From contig NZ_LAYZ01000001.1 in assembly GCF_000986795.1 (NCBI RefSeq), forward strand, positions 124,001 to 188,000: a stretch of 64,000 bases of DNA, in the 5' to 3' direction. This stretch comes from Salinicoccus sediminis. GTDB taxonomy: Bacteria; Bacillota; Bacilli; Staphylococcales; Salinicoccaceae. Both the position numbers and the translations under genes were made by a program. Below, piece after piece: positions 15,806 to 24,263 of this stretch. Positions within the stretch are counted from its first letter, which is position 1. Each line of letters begins with the position of its first letter. The notes below the pieces were generated by a model. It made no database searches and was not told the DNA's origin. It saw only the letters and a list, made by a program, of their open reading frames with translations.

Positions 15806-17539
15806 ATGTTTGAATTTCTTATTAAATTGAAATGGTTCTTTAAAGAGAATAAGTGGCGTTATATTTCAATCCTTCTCGTGCTGATCATCGTCAACATACT
15901 TGAGGTGATTCCGGCCCAGCTGATCGGGCGGGCGATTGATTTCATCAGTACGGGGGAAATCACAGGGATGCTGATGTGGCAGCTGATCATCGCATTTGCC
16001 GTGGTCATCCTGCTGAGCTACGCCGGCGGATTCCTGTGGCAGTACATGCTCATCGGAGGTGCGGTGAAGATTGAGAGCATAATCCGGATGAAGCTGATGC
16101 GGAAATTCCTCATGATGTCACCGGCCTTTTTCGAGAAGAATAAAACCGGTGATCTGATGGCACGGGCGACGAACGATCTCCGGAGTGTCCATCAGGCGAC
16201 TGCATGGGGTGTGCTCACGCTGATCGATGCGACGACTTTCATGGGGACGATCATCCTTGCGATGGGGGTGACGGTGTCATGGGAGCTGACCTTCTACGCA
16301 CTGCTGCCGCTCCCGCTGCTTGCACTGATAGAGGGGAAACTGGGCCGGAAGATCAACGCGGCGCATAAGGAGAGCCAGGAAGCTTTCAGTGACATGAACA
16401 ATTCCGTACTGGAAGTGGTCGAAGGTGTGAGGCTCACGCGCAGCTATGTCCAGGAGAAAGACGAGCGCAGGCGCTTCAGGGGGATGACGGACGGATATCT
16501 CGACAGGTTCATGAAAGTGGAGCGGCTCGATGCATTGTTCCAGCCGCTCACGATCCTTGTCACGATGGCGAGCTTCATGGTGGCTCTGGGTTACGGTGCA
16601 ATCCTGGCAAACAGGGGGGTCATCACAATCGGTGACATCGTCACTTTCAACATCTACCTCAACATGCTCGTCTGGCCGATGTTTGCATTGGGCATGCTAT
16701 TCAATATACTGCAGCGGGGCAATGCCTCCCTTACCCGCATATACAAAGTGCTGGAGACGGAGGATGATGTGAAGGACGACGGCAACGATGTCATAGGAAG
16801 CACCGATATGAACTTTGATGATGTATCCTTCACATATCCGCTGAGCGGGCGGGAGAATCTCAGGCAGGTCAGCATCGAACTGAAATCCGGACAGACACTC
16901 GGCATTGCGGGCAGGACCGGCAGCGGCAAGACGACACTCATCAAGCAGCTGCTGAAGTACTATCCAAAAGCACAGGGGCGTCTGGTCATTGACGGCAAGG
17001 ATATCGGACGTCTCGGCAGAAAGGAACTGCGCGCGAAGATTGGGTATGTCTCGCAGGAGAACATCCTGTTCTCACGGACAGTGGAGGCCAATATACGGTT
17101 CGGCAAACCAGAGGCGACGGAGGAGGAGCTGCGGGAGGCCATCCGTCTGAGTGCGCTGGATTCGGACCTGGAACGGATGCCGCACGGCCTTGACACGATG
17201 GTCGGCGAAAAGGGGGTCGCCCTCTCCGGCGGCCAGAAACAGAGGATTTCAATAGCGAGAAGCCTGATAAAGGACCCTGAAATCCTCATACTGGATGATG
17301 CACTCAGTGCAGTCGATGCAAAAACCGAAAAGCGGATCATCGATAATATCAGGCAGTCAAGGAAAAACAAAACGACGATCATAGTGACACACCGGCTCTC
17401 TGCAATCACCCATTCCGACATCATCATCGTGATGGAGGACGGCCGGATCGTGGAAATGGGTACCCACGGGGAACTCGAAGAAAGCGGCGGCTGGTACAGT
17501 GAACAGAATGACTATTATCAGACAGGGGGTGCATCATGA
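15806..17539 (+). CDS. Heterodimeric multidrug ABC exporter subunit, BmrC/YheI-like
   Basis: A 577-residue half-transporter: six N-terminal membrane spans and a C-terminal nucleotide-binding domain. Walker A GRTGSGKTT, signature LSGGQKQR and Walker B ILILDDALSAVD are present. The residue after the Walker B Asp is Asp, not the catalytic Glu, marking the degenerate site typical of BmrC in BmrCD. The N-terminus (LKWFFKENKWRY) resembles Bacillus YheI. The stop overlaps the start of the partner gene, so equal production is expected. It probably exports drugs at the cytoplasmic membrane; the substrates are not readable. The upstream leader suggests induced expression. Confidence 0.86.
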   Translation: MFEFLIKLKWFFKENKWRYISILLVLIIVNILEVIPAQLIGRAIDFISTGEITGMLMWQLIIAFAVVILLSYAGGFLWQYMLIGGAVKIESIIRMKLMRKFLMMSPAFFEKNKTGDLMARATNDLRSVHQATAWGVLTLIDATTFMGTIILAMGVTVSWELTFYALLPLPLLALIEGKLGRKINAAHKESQEAFSDMNNSVLEVVEGVRLTRSYVQEKDERRRFRGMTDGYLDRFMKVERLDALFQPLTILVTMASFMVALGYGAILANRGVITIGDIVTFNIYLNMLVWPMFALGMLFNILQRGNASLTRIYKVLETEDDVKDDGNDVIGSTDMNFDDVSFTYPLSGRENLRQVSIELKSGQTLGIAGRTGSGKTTLIKQLLKYYPKAQGRLVIDGKDIGRLGRKELRAKIGYVSQENILFSRTVEANIRFGKPEATEEELREAIRLSALDSDLERMPHGLDTMVGEKGVALSGGQKQRISIARSLIKDPEILILDDALSAVDAKTEKRIIDNIRQSRKNKTTIIVTHRLSAITHSDIIIVMEDGRIVEMGTHGELEESGGWYSEQNDYYQTGGAS

Positions 17540-19281
17540 TGGCGGAAATGAAACGGTTGCTCGGCTATGCAATGGAATACAAGTGGATGTTTGCATCCGG
17601 TATCATGCTCATGGTCCTGATGGTCGGATTTGAGCTGCTCGGTCCGTTCATCGCCATGATGATACTGGATAATCATATCAAGGTCGGAGAGGGCAGCATC
17701 GAACTGGCGCCGATATTCGAGCTGCTGGGGCTCTTCTTTGCCATAAAAGTCCTTCATGCGATCTTCAGCTACTTCCAGACGGTCATTCTGCAGAAGTCGG
17801 GCGGACTTGTCGTCCGAAAAATGCGGAATGATGTGTTCAGCCATGTGCAGAAGCTGCCGATCCGCTATTTTGATGACCTGCCTGCAGGCAGAGTGGTGGC
17901 CCGGATCACCAATGATACAGAAACGATTCTAGAGATGTTCAGTGTGGTCCTGCCGATGTTCATGGTAAGTGCGCTGACTGTCGGGACAATAACCGTCATA
18001 ATATTCACGATCAATGTGTGGACCGGTATCATGATGCTGATCTTCATCCCGGTGATCATTTTGTGGATGGTCCTCTACCGGAAGTATTCAAACGACTACA
18101 ATCATAACAAGCGGGAGAGGAACAGTGATATGAACGCGATGATCAATGAATCGATCAACGGCATGCCTGTCATCCAGGTTTTCAACCGGGAGCGTCAGAT
18201 CGAAGAGGAATTCGGGGAACTGAACGACGACTATGTCAAAAATTCAAAAAGTCTGATCAATCTTGAGAGTGCGACAGGAGAGAATCTTCTGGAGAGCTTC
18301 AGATCGCTCATATTCGCCGTCATGGTCTACATCTTTGCATCCAGTTTCCTCGATGATGCGCAGGCGCTCTCTGTCGGTACGATGTATGTTCTGGTGGATT
18401 ATATCACTCGATTTTTCAATCCGCTCTACAACATCATTGGACAGCTGAATATATTCGAAGAGGCGCGGGTGGCCGCGGTGAAAGTGTTCGAACTGCTCGA
18501 TGCCCGGTCGGAGGCACAGGATGAGGGGGAACTCGGGGAGTTTACCGGTGACATACGCTTCAGGGATGTCAGTTTCTCCTATGATGGTGTGGAAAATGTG
18601 CTTGCTGATATAAACATCGAAGCGGCTGCGGGGGAAACGGTCGCCCTGGTTGGACATACGGGCTCGGGGAAGAGTTCCATCATAAACCTGCTGCTGCGGT
18701 TTTACGACCCGGACCGGGGACAGATACTTTTTGACGGGCGGGATACGAAGGAGATCTCCAAACAGTCGCTCCGGCAGAGGATGTCCATTGTCCTCCAGGA
18801 TCCCTTCATATACAGCGGTTCACTGCTGTATAACATCAGATTGAACAATGAAGAAATCAGTGTGGAAGCGGCCTCGGATGCACTGGTCAGTGTTGGCGGA
18901 GAAGAGCTCCTCGGAAGGATGGATCAGGGCATCCACACTGAACTCACTGAAAGGGGTTCGACGCTTTCTTTGGGCGAAAGGCAGCTGATTTCGTTCGCCC
19001 GTGCGCTAGTCTTCAATCCGAAAGTGCTCGTACTGGATGAAGCGACCAGCAATATCGATTCTGAAACAGAGCAGATGATCCAGCATGCGATGAAAGTCGT
19101 GAGCCGTGACCGGACGACATTCATCATCGCGCACAGACTCTCCACCGTACAGCATTCAGACCAGATTGTCCTGCTTGAGGACGGGCGTATTGCTGAACAG
19201 GGGAATCACGAGTCATTGATGAGGAGCGGCGGGGAGTACTCACGGATGTATGAAATGCAAGTGACGGGAAAACCGGTATAG
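17536..19281 (+). CDS. Heterodimeric multidrug ABC exporter subunit, BmrD/YheH-like
   Basis: The 581-residue partner of the preceding gene. It has six membrane spans, Walker A GHTGSGKSS, a deviant signature LSLGERQL in place of LSGGQ, and a canonical Walker B VLDEATSNID with the catalytic Glu. This complementary pattern (degenerate Walker B in one subunit, degenerate signature in the other) is how BmrCD-type heterodimers build one active and one inactive ATP site. The ATG overlaps the previous stop (ATGATGG), with AGGGGGTG upstream. No terminator hairpin is obvious before the next promoter. Confidence 0.86.
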   Translation: MMAEMKRLLGYAMEYKWMFASGIMLMVLMVGFELLGPFIAMMILDNHIKVGEGSIELAPIFELLGLFFAIKVLHAIFSYFQTVILQKSGGLVVRKMRNDVFSHVQKLPIRYFDDLPAGRVVARITNDTETILEMFSVVLPMFMVSALTVGTITVIIFTINVWTGIMMLIFIPVIILWMVLYRKYSNDYNHNKRERNSDMNAMINESINGMPVIQVFNRERQIEEEFGELNDDYVKNSKSLINLESATGENLLESFRSLIFAVMVYIFASSFLDDAQALSVGTMYVLVDYITRFFNPLYNIIGQLNIFEEARVAAVKVFELLDARSEAQDEGELGEFTGDIRFRDVSFSYDGVENVLADINIEAAAGETVALVGHTGSGKSSIINLLLRFYDPDRGQILFDGRDTKEISKQSLRQRMSIVLQDPFIYSGSLLYNIRLNNEEISVEAASDALVSVGGEELLGRMDQGIHTELTERGSTLSLGERQLISFARALVFNPKVLVLDEATSNIDSETEQMIQHAMKVVSRDRTTFIIAHRLSTVQHSDQIVLLEDGRIAEQGNHESLMRSGGEYSRMYEMQVTGKPV

Positions 19282-19285
19282 AGTA

Positions 19286-19314
19286 TTGACTTTGTCTGTC
19301 TGTTGTTATAAAGT
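19286..19314 (+). promoter_or_regulatory. Promoter of the SAM-riboswitch methionine operon
   Basis: TTGACT (19286-19291), a 17-base spacer and TAAAGT (19309-19314), just after the exporter operon and just upstream of the riboswitch. Confidence 0.65.
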
Positions 19315-19329
19315 TGAAAACAATCAAAT

Positions 19330-19480
19330 AATTCATTTATCCAGAGAAGTGGAGGGACCAGGCCCTGTGAAGCTTCAGCAGCGGACTCGGTTGAGTACTG
19401 TGCTAAATCCTGCAGGCAGAGGCCTGGCAGATAGAATCTAAGAAACCCATCTGCCGATGATTTTGGCAGGTGGGTTTTCT
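19330..19480 (+). promoter_or_regulatory. SAM-I riboswitch (S box) with terminator
   Basis: The aptamer core TTATCCAGAGAAGTGGAGGG, followed by GGCCCTGTGAAGC, CAGCAGC, GTGCTAAATCCTGCAG and GGCAGATAGAATC, is the S-box consensus. The expression platform is a terminator: AAACCCATCTGCC (19443-19455) with GGCAGGTGGGTTTT (19465-19478). GGCAGAT of the aptamer can pair with ATCTGCC, giving the alternative antiterminator. High S-adenosylmethionine should switch the downstream metNIQ-aminotransferase operon off. Confidence 0.95.
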
Positions 19481-19500
19481 AATGGAAATGGAGTGGTTGA

Positions 19501-20514
19501 ATGGGCATTGAGCTGCGGGAGGTATCCAAAACCTTCGAATTGAAAAACAGGAGAGTAGAAGCACTGAAACAGACGGACCTTTCGATAAAGGACGGGGAGA
19601 TCTTCGGGCTGATCGGCTTCAGCGGGGCGGGAAAAAGTACTTTGCTGCGGCTGATTAATCTGCTGGAACGCCCGACATCAGGCAGTGTCATTGTTAATGG
19701 CGTTGTCCTGGATGGGCTTTCGGAAAAGGAGCTCCGTGCGAGACGGCAGAAGATCGGCATGATTTTCCAGCAGTTTAATCTGATTGAATCGAAGACAGTA
19801 TATGAAAATATCGAGTTTGTGCTCAAGGCGAGTAAATATGACAGAAGTAAAATGGCTGACAGGGTGAATGAACTGCTCGAACTTGTGGGTCTTACCGACA
19901 AGAAGCACTCATGGCCGAAGAACCTCTCCGGCGGCCAGAAGCAGCGGGTCGGAATCGCGCGTGCGCTGGCCAATGAGCCCGAGGTTCTGCTCTGTGACGA
20001 GGCGACCAGCGCACTGGATCCCGATACGACGAAGAATATACTCAAACTGCTGAAGAAAATCAATCATGATCTCGGCATAACAATCGTCCTGATCACACAT
20101 GAGATGGAAGTCATCAAGGAAGTGGCGGACAGGGTCGGTGTCATGTCGGATGGAGAAATTATTGAGACGAATGATGTGTACAGTATTTTCAGCCATCCGC
20201 AGCATGACGTGACAAAAGGCTTCGTACAGGATATTTATGACTTCGTGATTCCATCTCACATCAGAGAGACGGACAGTTCACAGGTGATCACAATCAAGTT
20301 TCTGGATGAAAACGCGGAAGCGAACTATGTGAACCAGCTATATCGTCATTTTGATCTGGATATCAGCATATTGAACGGGCGGATCGAATACATAAACGGC
20401 ATGCCGCTCGGATTCCTGATGCTGCATGTCCAGGGTGATAGCGGGGAAATCGGTAACCTGAGGGCGTTTATTGCCGAATCCAAAGGCATAGAGGAGGCGG
20501 AAATATATGAGTAG
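19501..20514 (+). CDS. metN: Methionine ABC importer ATP-binding protein MetN
   Basis: A 337-residue ATPase of the methionine uptake family: Walker A GFSGAGKST, signature LSGGQKQR, Walker B EVLLCDEATSALD, and a C-terminal regulatory NIL/ACT-like domain (residues about 260-337) that in MetN binds methionine and inhibits transport. It is first in an operon behind a SAM riboswitch, overlaps metI by eight bases, and has GGAGTGG upstream of its ATG. This context makes methionine (or a methionine derivative) the substrate. Confidence 0.95.
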   Translation: MGIELREVSKTFELKNRRVEALKQTDLSIKDGEIFGLIGFSGAGKSTLLRLINLLERPTSGSVIVNGVVLDGLSEKELRARRQKIGMIFQQFNLIESKTVYENIEFVLKASKYDRSKMADRVNELLELVGLTDKKHSWPKNLSGGQKQRVGIARALANEPEVLLCDEATSALDPDTTKNILKLLKKINHDLGITIVLITHEMEVIKEVADRVGVMSDGEIIETNDVYSIFSHPQHDVTKGFVQDIYDFVIPSHIRETDSSQVITIKFLDENAEANYVNQLYRHFDLDISILNGRIEYINGMPLGFLMLHVQGDSGEIGNLRAFIAESKGIEEAEIYE

Positions 20515-21166
20515 ACTGACAGAAATCCTGCCGCTCTTGTACAGAGCGTTGCTTGAGACGACGCTGATGGTTTCCATTTCAATATTCTTCGCGGTGCTTA
20601 TCGGCCTGCCGCTCGGTATATTGTTATACATGACTTCAAACCCGCTGCTTTTTGGGATGAAGCCGCTAAACGCATTTCTCGGTGCACTTACAAACGTGAT
20701 CCGTTCATTCCCCTTCATCATACTGATTGTGGCGATAATGCCACTTGCGACATGGATAACTAATAGTTCTCATGGACCGGTCTTTGCCAGCGTGGCACTG
20801 TCCGTTGCTTCAATCCCTTTGTTCGCAAGGCTTGCCGAGACAAGTTTCAATGGTATAGAAAAAGGGGTGATCGAAGCGAGCATCGCTGGCGGGGCATCAT
20901 TGTACCTCATCATTACGGACGTGCTGATTCCCGAAGCGAAACGTGGAATCATACAGGCAATCACACTGACGATCATTTCGGTTGTAGCTTTCAGTGCAAC
21001 GGCAGGGGTTGTCGGGGGCGGCGGCATCGGCGACCTTGCCATCCGCTACGGCTATTACAGGTATGACACGGTGACCATGGTGGCGACAGTGGTCGTACTG
21101 ATCATCATTGTCCAGCTCATCCAGATCATCGGTGATTACCTCAGTCAGAGACAGGAGGGAAGATAG
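20507..21166 (+). CDS. metI: Methionine ABC importer permease MetI
   Basis: A 219-residue inner-membrane permease with five predicted spans. It contains the coupling-helix EAA loop (EASIAGGASLYLIITDVLIPEAK), and VVGGGGIGDLAIRYGYYRYD, typical of MetI. It starts inside the end of metN and ends directly against metQ, consistent with coupled synthesis of the complex. Confidence 0.94.
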   Translation: MSRLTEILPLLYRALLETTLMVSISIFFAVLIGLPLGILLYMTSNPLLFGMKPLNAFLGALTNVIRSFPFIILIVAIMPLATWITNSSHGPVFASVALSVASIPLFARLAETSFNGIEKGVIEASIAGGASLYLIITDVLIPEAKRGIIQAITLTIISVVAFSATAGVVGGGGIGDLAIRYGYYRYDTVTMVATVVVLIIIVQLIQIIGDYLSQRQEGR

Positions 21167-21970
21167 ATGCGTGGTATACTTATATTTTTAGGGTCGGCAC
21201 TTCTGGTCATCATAGCAACGAGCATACTGCTTTATGAGGACGAAGGCGAGGTCATTACAATCGGTGCGTCATCCGGACCATATAGTGACATGGTCAATCT
21301 GGCTTTGAAACCGGCGCTTGAAGAACAGGGCTACACGGTGGAAATTGTGGAATACACCGATTACATCCAGCCGAATAACGCGCTTCATAACGGCGATCTG
21401 GATGCCAACCTGTATCAGAATGTATCTTTCATGGAAGATTTCAACGAAGAGAATGACACTGAACTCCTGAACCTGATCCAGGTGCCAACGGCACCGATGG
21501 GACTCTACTCAAGCGAGTTCGATTCGCTCAAGACGATCGCAAACGGCAGTGAAGTGGCGCTGCCGCTGGATCCGGTCAACTCTTCGAGAGGATTCCAGAC
21601 ACTGGAGGATGCCGGCCTGATTGAAATCAGTGAAGATGCCAATATGCTTGCGATCGAACAGGAGGACATTATCCAGAACAACAAGAATCTGGAGTTTGTG
21701 TTCCAGGATTCCGGCCAGCTGCCGAGAAGCGTGGATCAGATCGGCTTATCTCTTGTGCCCGGCAACTATGCGCTGGCAAGCGGTATGGATCTCAAAGATG
21801 CACTGCAGCTTGAACAGATGAACGAGAAGTTCCGCAACCAGATTGTCATAAACAGAGAGGATGAGGACAGTAAGATGGCCGATGATCTCATCAAGGCCGT
21901 TGAATCTGATCATTTCAAACAGACAATCGACGAAGAGTTCAAAGGATTCGATAAACCGGAGGGATTTTAA
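21167..21970 (+). CDS. metQ: Methionine-binding protein MetQ, apparently membrane-anchored rather than lipidated
   Basis: A 267-residue NLPA-family substrate-binding protein: VITIGASSGPYSDMVNLALKPALEEQGY, NNALHNGDLDANLYQNVSFM, and PLDPVNSSRGFQTLEDAGLI are family hallmarks. Most MetQ proteins are lipoproteins, but the N-terminus here (MRGILIFLGSALLVIIATSILLYEDEG) contains no cysteine, so no lipobox is possible; it looks like an uncleaved transmembrane anchor. ATG 21167 follows the metI stop with no gap, and AGGAGGG lies just upstream. Confidence 0.92.
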   Translation: MRGILIFLGSALLVIIATSILLYEDEGEVITIGASSGPYSDMVNLALKPALEEQGYTVEIVEYTDYIQPNNALHNGDLDANLYQNVSFMEDFNEENDTELLNLIQVPTAPMGLYSSEFDSLKTIANGSEVALPLDPVNSSRGFQTLEDAGLIEISEDANMLAIEQEDIIQNNKNLEFVFQDSGQLPRSVDQIGLSLVPGNYALASGMDLKDALQLEQMNEKFRNQIVINREDEDSKMADDLIKAVESDHFKQTIDEEFKGFDKPEGF

Positions 21971-23125
21971 ATGGCAAATGAATTGTTAAATAGCATACCA
22001 CCGAGCTATTTTGGCGGCGCGATGTCGAAAAAAATGGATATTGGTAAACTGCCGCTCCTGAATCTTGCTGTTGGTATTCCGGACGGCGAGACCCCGGATT
22101 TGATCAAAGAGACCGTCACAGAATCGGTATATATGCCTGAAAACCAACGGTATGGGACATTCCGGGGCAAGCAGTCTTTCAAGGATGCCATCATAAGATT
22201 TTATAAGGAACATTATGATGTCGGCCTTGATGAAGGGAATATTGCTCTTCTGTACGGTACCAAAAGCGGACTGGTGCAATTCCCGATGACATTCATTGAA
22301 CCTGGTGAAGGAGTGTACCTGCCGAATCCGGGATACCCGGATTATATGGCCGGTGTCAAACTGGCGAGGGGTGAGGTGTATGACTTGCCGCTGCTTGCAG
22401 AAAATGATTTTCTGCCGGATTACGAGTCATTGGATGCAGATGAAGTTTCTAATGCCAGGCTGATCTACCTGAACTATCCTTCGAATCCTTTGGGAGCGGT
22501 GGCAACTAAAGAATTTTTTGATGCGACAGTAGAAAAGTTCAAAGATACAAAGACGCGCATCGTCCATGATTTTGCCTATGCTGCGTTCTCATTCGATAAA
22601 AAGCATCCGAGCATCCTGAGCAGTGACCCGGATCTGGAATGTTCGATGGAGATCTATTCACTGTCAAAAGGTTTCAATATGTCCGGGTTCAGGGTCGGCT
22701 TCGCAGTCGGCAACAAAGAAATGGTCGAATCGATCAATATTTACCAGGATCATACACAGACCGGGATGTGGGGTGTGCTGCAGGATGCTGCTGTAACGGC
22801 GTTACAGCATGAAGCGGAAATACTTGATGAGCAGCATATAAAATTTCAAAAAAGACGGGATATTATTGAAAAAGCTTTCGAGGAAGCCGGCATACCTCTG
22901 AACCCTGTATCAGGTGGGATATTTGGATGGATACGTGTACCGGAAGGCTATGAAGGAGAGAGTTTTACAGGTTTCCTGCTCAGGGAAAAGTCGATTCTCG
23001 TCACGCCGGGCAAGCCTTTTGGCTCACGGGGACGAAATTATATACGGATTTCTCTGGCAGTGGATGATGAGGTTCTGGATGCTGTCATAGAGCGTTTTGA
23101 CACCATTAAAGAAATGTGGCAGTGA
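21971..23125 (+). CDS. PLP-dependent class I/II aminotransferase of the methionine operon
   Basis: A 384-residue fold-type I aminotransferase (PatA/DapL-like in appearance): NPGYPDYMAG, YLNYPSNPLGAVA, a HDFAYAAFSF strand, the Schiff-base lysine in SLSKGFNMSGFRVGF, and the C-terminal arginine in RISLA. It starts one base after the metQ stop and is under the same SAM riboswitch. Together these suggest a methionine-related job, such as transamination of 2-keto-4-methylthiobutyrate in methionine salvage; that specificity is inferred from context, and a general aminotransferase is possible. Confidence 0.88.
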   Translation: MANELLNSIPPSYFGGAMSKKMDIGKLPLLNLAVGIPDGETPDLIKETVTESVYMPENQRYGTFRGKQSFKDAIIRFYKEHYDVGLDEGNIALLYGTKSGLVQFPMTFIEPGEGVYLPNPGYPDYMAGVKLARGEVYDLPLLAENDFLPDYESLDADEVSNARLIYLNYPSNPLGAVATKEFFDATVEKFKDTKTRIVHDFAYAAFSFDKKHPSILSSDPDLECSMEIYSLSKGFNMSGFRVGFAVGNKEMVESINIYQDHTQTGMWGVLQDAAVTALQHEAEILDEQHIKFQKRRDIIEKAFEEAGIPLNPVSGGIFGWIRVPEGYEGESFTGFLLREKSILVTPGKPFGSRGRNYIRISLAVDDEVLDAVIERFDTIKEMWQ

Positions 23126-23188
23126 TTTTTTCGCAAATTTTCCGCAAATTGCCCTTGAAACATTATCCTCTAACATGTACCATTATAA

Positions 23189-23338
23189 ATGTAACGAAAT
23201 CGACATAAAAAGGTAGGTTTTCCGACTCATCATCGTTGAATCAGACCTTTGATAGAACCTGGTTTGAAACCTGTTCTAGATATCATATATATTATTATCT
23301 TATCTGTAATAGAGGGGCTTTTGCCCCTCTATTTTTTT
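23189..23338 (+). ncRNA. Structured RNA of an unrecognised two-copy family, copy B
   Basis: Homologue of the RNA at 15407-15586. Helix 1 pairs AAAGGT (23209-23214) with ACCTTT (23245-23250). Helix 2 pairs TAGAAC (23253-23258) with GTTCTA (23273-23278), with an inner GGTTT/AAACC. The shared 33-nt AU-rich block is at 23275-23307. The terminator is ATAGAGGGGC/GCCCCTCTAT (23309-23332) plus seven T. A possible promoter is TTGAAA (23155-23160), 17 bases, TACCAT (23178-23183), which is weak; the 5' end is approximate. mreC has its own TATAAT at 23387-23392, so this looks like an independent small RNA rather than a leader. Confidence 0.65.
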
Positions 23339-23386
23339 GTATATGCTTTAAAAAAATCATCCGGATGTGGTATTCTTTTAAGCAGA

Positions 23387-23392
23387 TATAAT
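23387..23392 (+). promoter_or_regulatory. Candidate -10 box for mreCD
   Basis: TATAAT, 21 bases before the mreC start and downstream of the copy B terminator. No good -35 is visible. Confidence 0.4.
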
Positions 23393-23413
23393 GGATTATG
23401 GAGGCGCCTTACT

Positions 23414-24262
23414 GTGAATAAGCTTTTCAACCGAAATAAGATGCTGATGATACTCTTTGGCATCATAGTACTCATTCTACTGATCGGATTCTCGATGGCT
23501 GACAGGGATTCGACGACCAAAGCTGAACAGTTCACCGCGGATGCGACAGCCGGTACCCAGACAGTGATCGGTGCCCCACTGAATTTTGTCGGCAATATTT
23601 TCTCGACCATATCAAAAAGTTTCGGTGCGCTGGAGGAAAACGAAAAACTGCAGGCGAAGCTCGACATGCTCCCCCAGATGGAAGCGGATATAGAGCGCCT
23701 GGAAGCTGAAAATGAAGAGCTGCGTGAGGCGCTCGATGTCAGCTCCAAAAGGGAGTATGACACGACGGCGGCCCGTGTGATTTCACGCTCACCCGACCAG
23801 TGGCTCGACAGCTTCACCATAGACAAGGGGGAGTCTGACGGTCTCACGGAGGGCATGGCCGTGATGACCACCGAGGGGCTGATCGGTACGGTCAGACGTG
23901 CAAACGGCGGAAGCAGCTACATAGAAATGCTCACCACTTCCGTCTCACAGAACAACCTGTCGGTGGAGATCATGCATGATGATGAACCGGTGTACGGAAA
24001 TATCAGCAGGTACGACAATGAACGCAATCTGCTCGTCGTGGAGAATATCAAGAACCGGAGCGGTCTTGAAGAAGGGGACGAGGTATTCACGAGCGGGCTG
24101 GTCGGCGATTTCCCGGAAGGGCTCATCATCGGCACGGTAGTGGAAGTCGAGAATGATGAATATGGACTGAGCCAGAATGCCTACGTCCAGCTGAAGAGTA
24201 ATGTGGATGATATCGATACGGTATTCGTCCTGAACAGAAGTCCGGAATCGATGGAGGATTAG
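23414..24262 (+). CDS. mreC: Rod shape-determining protein MreC
   Basis: A 282-residue protein with one N-terminal membrane span (MLMILFGIIVLILLIGF), a coiled coil (LEENEKLQAKLDML and following) and the extracellular beta-barrel pair (ARVISRSPDQWLDSFTIDKGESDGL, SYIEMLTTSVSQNNLSVEI). MreC links wall-synthesis enzymes to the membrane scaffold; in cocci without MreB it still supports peptidoglycan synthesis and division. GTG 23414 has GGAGG nine bases upstream; the much longer frame beginning at 23249 crosses a terminator and is rejected. mreD follows after one base. Confidence 0.93.
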   Translation: MNKLFNRNKMLMILFGIIVLILLIGFSMADRDSTTKAEQFTADATAGTQTVIGAPLNFVGNIFSTISKSFGALEENEKLQAKLDMLPQMEADIERLEAENEELREALDVSSKREYDTTAARVISRSPDQWLDSFTIDKGESDGLTEGMAVMTTEGLIGTVRRANGGSSYIEMLTTSVSQNNLSVEIMHDDEPVYGNISRYDNERNLLVVENIKNRSGLEEGDEVFTSGLVGDFPEGLIIGTVVEVENDEYGLSQNAYVQLKSNVDDIDTVFVLNRSPESMED

Positions 24263-24263
24263 T

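Noticed and set aside
23249-23413. Long N-terminal extension of mreC reading through RNA copy B
   Set aside because: It starts at TTG without a ribosome site, crosses an intrinsic terminator, and encodes residues absent from MreC; GTG 23414 with GGAGG is a proper start.
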